A stretch of DNA of 64,000 bases, taken from positions 248,001-312,000 of the forward strand of contig CAVRJA010000014.1 of assembly GCA_963721405.1 (NCBI GenBank). Direction: 5' to 3'. Positions 60,679 through 64,000 of this stretch are shown piece by piece; position 1 is the first letter of the stretch; the number at the start of each line of letters is the position of its first letter. Source of the DNA: JAFNAG01 sp963721405. GTDB lineage: Bacteria; Acidobacteriota; UBA6911. A program made the translations under genes and the position numbers. The notes beneath the pieces were generated by a model. That model ran no database searches and was not told where the DNA came from. It saw only the letters and a list, made by a program, of their open reading frames with translations.

Positions 60679-61257
60679 ATGAAGAACCTGGCTTTTGATT
60701 TTTCCGGAACCGGCGGCGGCCCGCTGGTCCTGGATGTTGAAACGCAGTACCTCAGTGAAGAGGTGCCCGGCGGCTGGACCGCCGTGCACAAGTTTCTGAT
60801 TGCCCTGACGGTCACCTGGGATCAGCAGAACGGCATTCGTGTGTGGTACGAGGGAGATGCCAGGCGGCTTCTCCAGGAACTGGAGAAGTTCGATCCCATT
60901 GTCACTTTCAACGGCGAGAATTTTGACTTCAAGGTTCTGAGCGCCTACGGACCCGTGGAGGCGCTCTACGGCAAGAGCACGGACATGCTGGCAATCCTCA
61001 GCAAACGACTGGGCTTCCGGGTCAAACTTGACTCTGTGGCCCAGGCGACGCTGGGCCGGGGTAAGACAGGTACAGGCACCGAATGCGTCGAGTGGTGGCG
61101 TTCGGGCGATCCTGTCCAGCGGAAGCGGGTGGTGGACTATTGCACGATGGACGTCGAACTTACCCGCGACCTCTACCTGTTCGTAAAACAGCACGGGTAC
61201 CTGATGATAGACGATTTGAGACAAAGTACGCGCCGCCGCATTGAGCTGAACTGGTAA
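60679..61257 (+). CDS. RNase H-fold DEDDy exonuclease (YprB-like)
   Basis: The 192-residue protein has the DEDD exonuclease residues: LVLDVET (Asp19, Glu21), TFNGENFDFKVL (Asp83) and VVDYCTMDVELTRDL (Tyr154, Asp158), i.e. the DEDDy form of the RNase_H_2/YprB group. It is a short, single-domain version. It would trim 3' ends of DNA or RNA. It stands 15 bp before an SbcD-like nuclease, and a role in DNA repair together with it is inferred. GAAGAACG precedes the ATG. Confidence 0.75.
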   Translation: MKNLAFDFSGTGGGPLVLDVETQYLSEEVPGGWTAVHKFLIALTVTWDQQNGIRVWYEGDARRLLQELEKFDPIVTFNGENFDFKVLSAYGPVEALYGKSTDMLAILSKRLGFRVKLDSVAQATLGRGKTGTGTECVEWWRSGDPVQRKRVVDYCTMDVELTRDLYLFVKQHGYLMIDDLRQSTRRRIELNW

Positions 61258-61272
61258 GCCCGGCATACCGGC

Positions 61273-62421
61273 ATGACACCTATCCGATTCATTCACACAT
61301 CCGACATCCATCTGGACACGAGTTTCTCCGGCGCCGGATTCCCCTCCCGTATCGGGGACCGGAAACGCGAGGCGATCCGCGGCACCTTCCGGCGGATCCT
61401 GGAAGATGCCCGCCGCGATGCGATGGACCTCATCCTGATTGCGGGCGATCTGTTCGAGCACGACCATGTCACGCCGGATACGATCGAGTTCTTGAAGCAG
61501 CAGTTCGAAAGCCTGGGTTCCATCCCCGTATTCGTCGCTCCCGGCAATCACGATCCCTTTATTCAGGAATCGCCGTACTGCTCGGAGGCGTGGCCGGCCA
61601 ATGTCCACATTTTCCGGGAAGAGGAGTTCCAGTCCGTCGAGGTTCCGGATGCCGGGGTGCGGGTGACCGGCTTCGGATTCAACCGGCCGCAATTGAAGGA
61701 ACATCTGTTTCAGAAACTTCCGGTCCTGCCCGGGGACGCATGGAACCTCGTGCTGGCTCACGCGTCCGACATCACTGTCGTCCCGGCAGGCAAGTCAGCC
61801 CACGGGCCCTTCACCGTCGACGAAATTGCACGGAAGAACGTGCACTACTGCGCCCTGGGGCACTATCACCAGCAGCGTCCGGTGCCGAATGCGCTCGACG
61901 CGGCCCAAGTCTGGTATTGCGGGATTCCGGAGGGGCGCGCCTGGGACGAAGAAGGCGCCTGCGGATATTTGCAGGGCGAAATCGGAGACTCCGGCGCGGT
62001 CACGGTCAAACCGTGCCCGTCGAGCCAGTATCCGCTTGCGACCGTCACGCTCGACTGCGACGGATTCACGAGCCGCGAGCAGATCATCGAGGCGCTCCTC
62101 CAGCGCCGGAATTCCGCCTTTGATGCCCGGACGATCCTCCGCGTGCGCCTGGAAGGACAGCTCGACCCGAAGCTGGACCTGTCTATCGGCGAGATGGAAG
62201 AGCGCCTCGCAGGAGAAGCACTGCACATCGCCTGGGAGGACCGGACGTTTCCCGCACTTGACTTCGACGATCTGGCCAGGGAGAGGACGTTGTGCGGATA
62301 TTATGTCCGGTCGCTGAACCAGCAGATCGCCGCCGCTCCGGCGGCTGAACGGCCTCTGCTGGAACGCGCGCGGCTGTATGGCGTGCAGGCGCTCCTCGGA
62401 AGGGAGGTACGAATCCGGTGA
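61273..62421 (+). CDS. SbcD/Mre11-like (YhaO-type) DNA repair nuclease
   Basis: The 382-residue calcineurin-like phosphoesterase has the metal motifs SDIHLD (Asp11, His13), AGDLFEHD (Asp59), APGNHDPF (Asn92, His93), and later LAHASD and CALGHYHQQRP (GHxH). These fit the Mre11/SbcD and YhaO group of nucleases that work with Rad50-like ATPases. The C-terminal part (about 290-382) is probably the partner-binding region. The stop overlaps the start of the ATPase gene (GTGA), so the two are translated together. Confidence 0.88.
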   Translation: MTPIRFIHTSDIHLDTSFSGAGFPSRIGDRKREAIRGTFRRILEDARRDAMDLILIAGDLFEHDHVTPDTIEFLKQQFESLGSIPVFVAPGNHDPFIQESPYCSEAWPANVHIFREEEFQSVEVPDAGVRVTGFGFNRPQLKEHLFQKLPVLPGDAWNLVLAHASDITVVPAGKSAHGPFTVDEIARKNVHYCALGHYHQQRPVPNALDAAQVWYCGIPEGRAWDEEGACGYLQGEIGDSGAVTVKPCPSSQYPLATVTLDCDGFTSREQIIEALLQRRNSAFDARTILRVRLEGQLDPKLDLSIGEMEERLAGEALHIAWEDRTFPALDFDDLARERTLCGYYVRSLNQQIAAAPAAERPLLERARLYGVQALLGREVRIR

Positions 62422-64000
62422 GGCTGCTGCGCTGTCACATAGCCGGCTTCGGAAGGCTCGCTGGCCTGCCGCTTTCCTTTTCAGGCGGCCTGAACGTTGT
62501 CTACGCGGCCAACGAAGGGGGCAAGTCCACCCTCCAGCGCTTTCTCACTGCGCTGCTCTTCGGGCAGCTGCGCTCCGACGTCAAGGCGCAACGCCGCCTC
62601 GAGTCCTGGGTGGAGCAGTACAAACCGTGGCGCGCGTCCGAGTATGGCGGCACGCTCTGGTGCGGACTGGAAAACGGCAGGGAACTGGAACTGCATCGGA
62701 CGTTCGGCCGGGACGACAGCCGGTTTGAAATCCGAACCTCGGGGGGCGAGGATATCACCCGCCAGTATGAAGCGCAGCGAAACGGCGACGTAATTTTCGC
62801 CGCCTCGCACCTGGGATTGAATAAAGAGCTGTACGAGTCGGTCGCCGTAATTCGCGAAAGCGAGACCGCCGAGCTGAAGCACCGGGAGACCCTCCGCGAC
62901 CGCATCGCCAACCTCGCCCAATCCGGGGACGAAAAACTATCGGTGCGCCTGAGCCTCGTCAAGCTGGAGGAAGCCCTGGAGGCTGTGGGATCGGAGCGGG
63001 CGCCCACGCGCCCCTACAAGCAGGCGCTCGACCGCCTGCAGGAGCTGCAGCAGGAGCGTGCGGAACTGGATGCGCAACGCCGGCAATGCCAGGCCTGGGT
63101 TCACGAGAAGGTCGAGCTTGGGAAGGAAATCGGGCAGCTCGAACAGGATCTCGTCGCAGCGGGCCGGGGCGTCGTCGATGCCCGCTGGCGTGAGGCACGG
63201 CTTCGAGTGCAAACGCTCGAAGAGATCGACGACGAAGTTGGCCTTATCAGGACCGAGATCGAATCCCTGGCGGTGAATCCCGATTTTCCCATGCACCACC
63301 TGGACGATCTCAACCGCCTGACAGCGGATGGCGACAACGCACGCCAGCGCCTCGAGGAACTGCGCCGGCAAAAAGAGGAAATGATTGCCCGCCGCGACCA
63401 GCTGGAGACGGAACTCCGGAAGCTGGCTTCCTATGAAACGCTGTATGCGAGCGTAGAGCCCGAGAAGATCACCGAGTGGTTCGTGAATTACCTGAGTCAG
63501 TCGAGACACAAGGATGAAACCCAGCGCAGCCTGAACCGTCTTCTCGACGAAGCGGCAACGCTCATGCGCCGGCTGGATGGGCTCAGCCCGCTGTTGCACG
63601 AGGGCGGGATCGACTGGGAACTCAAGGCGCGACAGGCCGCGGACGAAGAGCGCGCAGCGTCCGAGCAGAGCATGGCGTTGTCCGAAAAACTGGCTAAGGG
63701 GAAGGCGGAACACGCGCACACCGCCGGCAAGGCGAGGCGCGAGGGGCTTATTGCAGGACTCGCGCTGGCGGGCGCCCTCTCCGCCGTCGCTGCGGGACCG
63801 GTCGCAGGGATCCTGCCGCCCGCAGCCTGGCTGACGCTCGCGGCAGCCCTGGGTGTGCTCGGCGCGATCTTTCTGCTGGCTGCCTCCAAATCCAGGTGGG
63901 CTGCAAACGAAGCGAAGCTGTCGGCCGCTTCCCTGGACGCCGCGTTGAAGGGCATGCGCGACCGGGCGCAGACGGCCCGAAGCGAACTTCAAAAAGCCGC
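62418..64000 (+). CDS. YhaN/Rad50-like ATPase with central membrane segments, 5' part
   Basis: The frame starts at GTG 62418, with GGGAGG before it, and runs past the window end (527 residues visible). The N-terminus is an SMC/Rad50 head: residues 1-40 with MRLLRCHIAGFGRL and the Walker A region AANEGGKST (residues 30-38). Long coiled-coil helices follow (about 180-435). Then two adjacent hydrophobic helices (about 440-485, GLIAGLALAGALSAVAAG and AAWLTLAAALGVLGAIFLL) mark the YhaN type, in which the coiled coil is tied to the membrane. The Walker B and signature parts lie beyond the window. It should pair with the SbcD-like nuclease upstream. Confidence 0.85.
   Translation, partial: MRLLRCHIAGFGRLAGLPLSFSGGLNVVYAANEGGKSTLQRFLTALLFGQLRSDVKAQRRLESWVEQYKPWRASEYGGTLWCGLENGRELELHRTFGRDDSRFEIRTSGGEDITRQYEAQRNGDVIFAASHLGLNKELYESVAVIRESETAELKHRETLRDRIANLAQSGDEKLSVRLSLVKLEEALEAVGSERAPTRPYKQALDRLQELQQERAELDAQRRQCQAWVHEKVELGKEIGQLEQDLVAAGRGVVDARWREARLRVQTLEEIDDEVGLIRTEIESLAVNPDFPMHHLDDLNRLTADGDNARQRLEELRRQKEEMIARRDQLETELRKLASYETLYASVEPEKITEWFVNYLSQSRHKDETQRSLNRLLDEAATLMRRLDGLSPLLHEGGIDWELKARQAADEERAASEQSMALSEKLAKGKAEHAHTAGKARREGLIAGLALAGALSAVAAGPVAGILPPAAWLTLAAALGVLGAIFLLAASKSRWAANEAKLSAASLDAALKGMRDRAQTARSELQKA

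Overview
The window is high-GC bacterial DNA with dense coding on both strands, many lipoproteins and Sec-exported proteins, two-component systems, and an unusual load of short dispersed repeats. Gene content suggests a Gram-negative, probably Acidobacteriota-like heterotroph: an outer-membrane efflux channel and porin-cytochrome conduit, M14 and M49 exported peptidases, paired DUF4398-type lipoproteins, and NtrC-type regulators. This taxonomic guess is inference; no rRNA or tRNA gene was recognised.

Layout. 1-627: 3' end of a VirJ-like hydrolase. 1040-2239: exported protein with three RidA domains. 10817-2843 (minus): TetR regulator, TolC-like channel, HlyD-like adaptor, two ABC ATPases and two ABC-2 permeases, i.e. 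a YbhGFSR-type efflux operon. 11408-14534: class I aldolase, LarA-like racemase and glycosyltransferase. 15518-16798: radical-SAM-like protein without an obvious cluster motif. 19762-16863 (minus): PAS histidine kinase and sigma54 response regulator, divergent from a sigma54 promoter that drives a short terminated RNA. 25814-20685 (minus): MtrC-, MtrA- and MtrB-like genes, a complete outer-membrane electron conduit. 26441-34039: pstS-pstC-pstA-pstB1-pstB2-phoU-phoB-phoR, followed at once by an IS1634-type insertion sequence (34050-36069). 36067-41825: Tat-type amidohydrolase, TPR-like protein, small exported proteins, CHAD-HD fusion, divergent receiver, lipoprotein. 42488-45310: leuS between two direct copies of a 311-bp repeat. 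46175-48529: hybrid histidine kinase. 48967-53761: DPP III-like and M14 peptidases. 54110-55550: two DUF4398-like lipoproteins. 55624-58513 (minus): a membrane protein of unusual architecture and an orphan ABC ATPase. 58833-60230: beta-CASP RNase. 60679-64000: DEDD nuclease, SbcD/YhaO-like nuclease and the start of a YhaN-like membrane-anchored ATPase.

How genes work together. The Pst-Pho block is one phosphate-uptake and sensing operon; its two ATPases carry complementary degenerate motifs, so an asymmetric heterodimer is predicted. The three cytochrome-conduit genes together would move electrons across the outer membrane. The kinase-regulator pair probably controls the adjacent sigma54 promoter and its small RNA.

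Repeats. At least seven families of short palindromic or inverted-array elements fill the intergenic spaces: A (ends TAGTTTCTGTCGCGAAACTC, two interiors), B (GGAGTCA heptamers), a GGACNT hexamer array, C (GTYAATG-type heptamers), D (311 bp, ends TAACCCGAATAATTCA), E (GGTGTYR heptamers) and G (CTGTGATTCA ends), plus a 93-bp MITE inserted in one D copy with the empty site preserved in the other. Several of them supply or abut stop codons of neighbouring genes.
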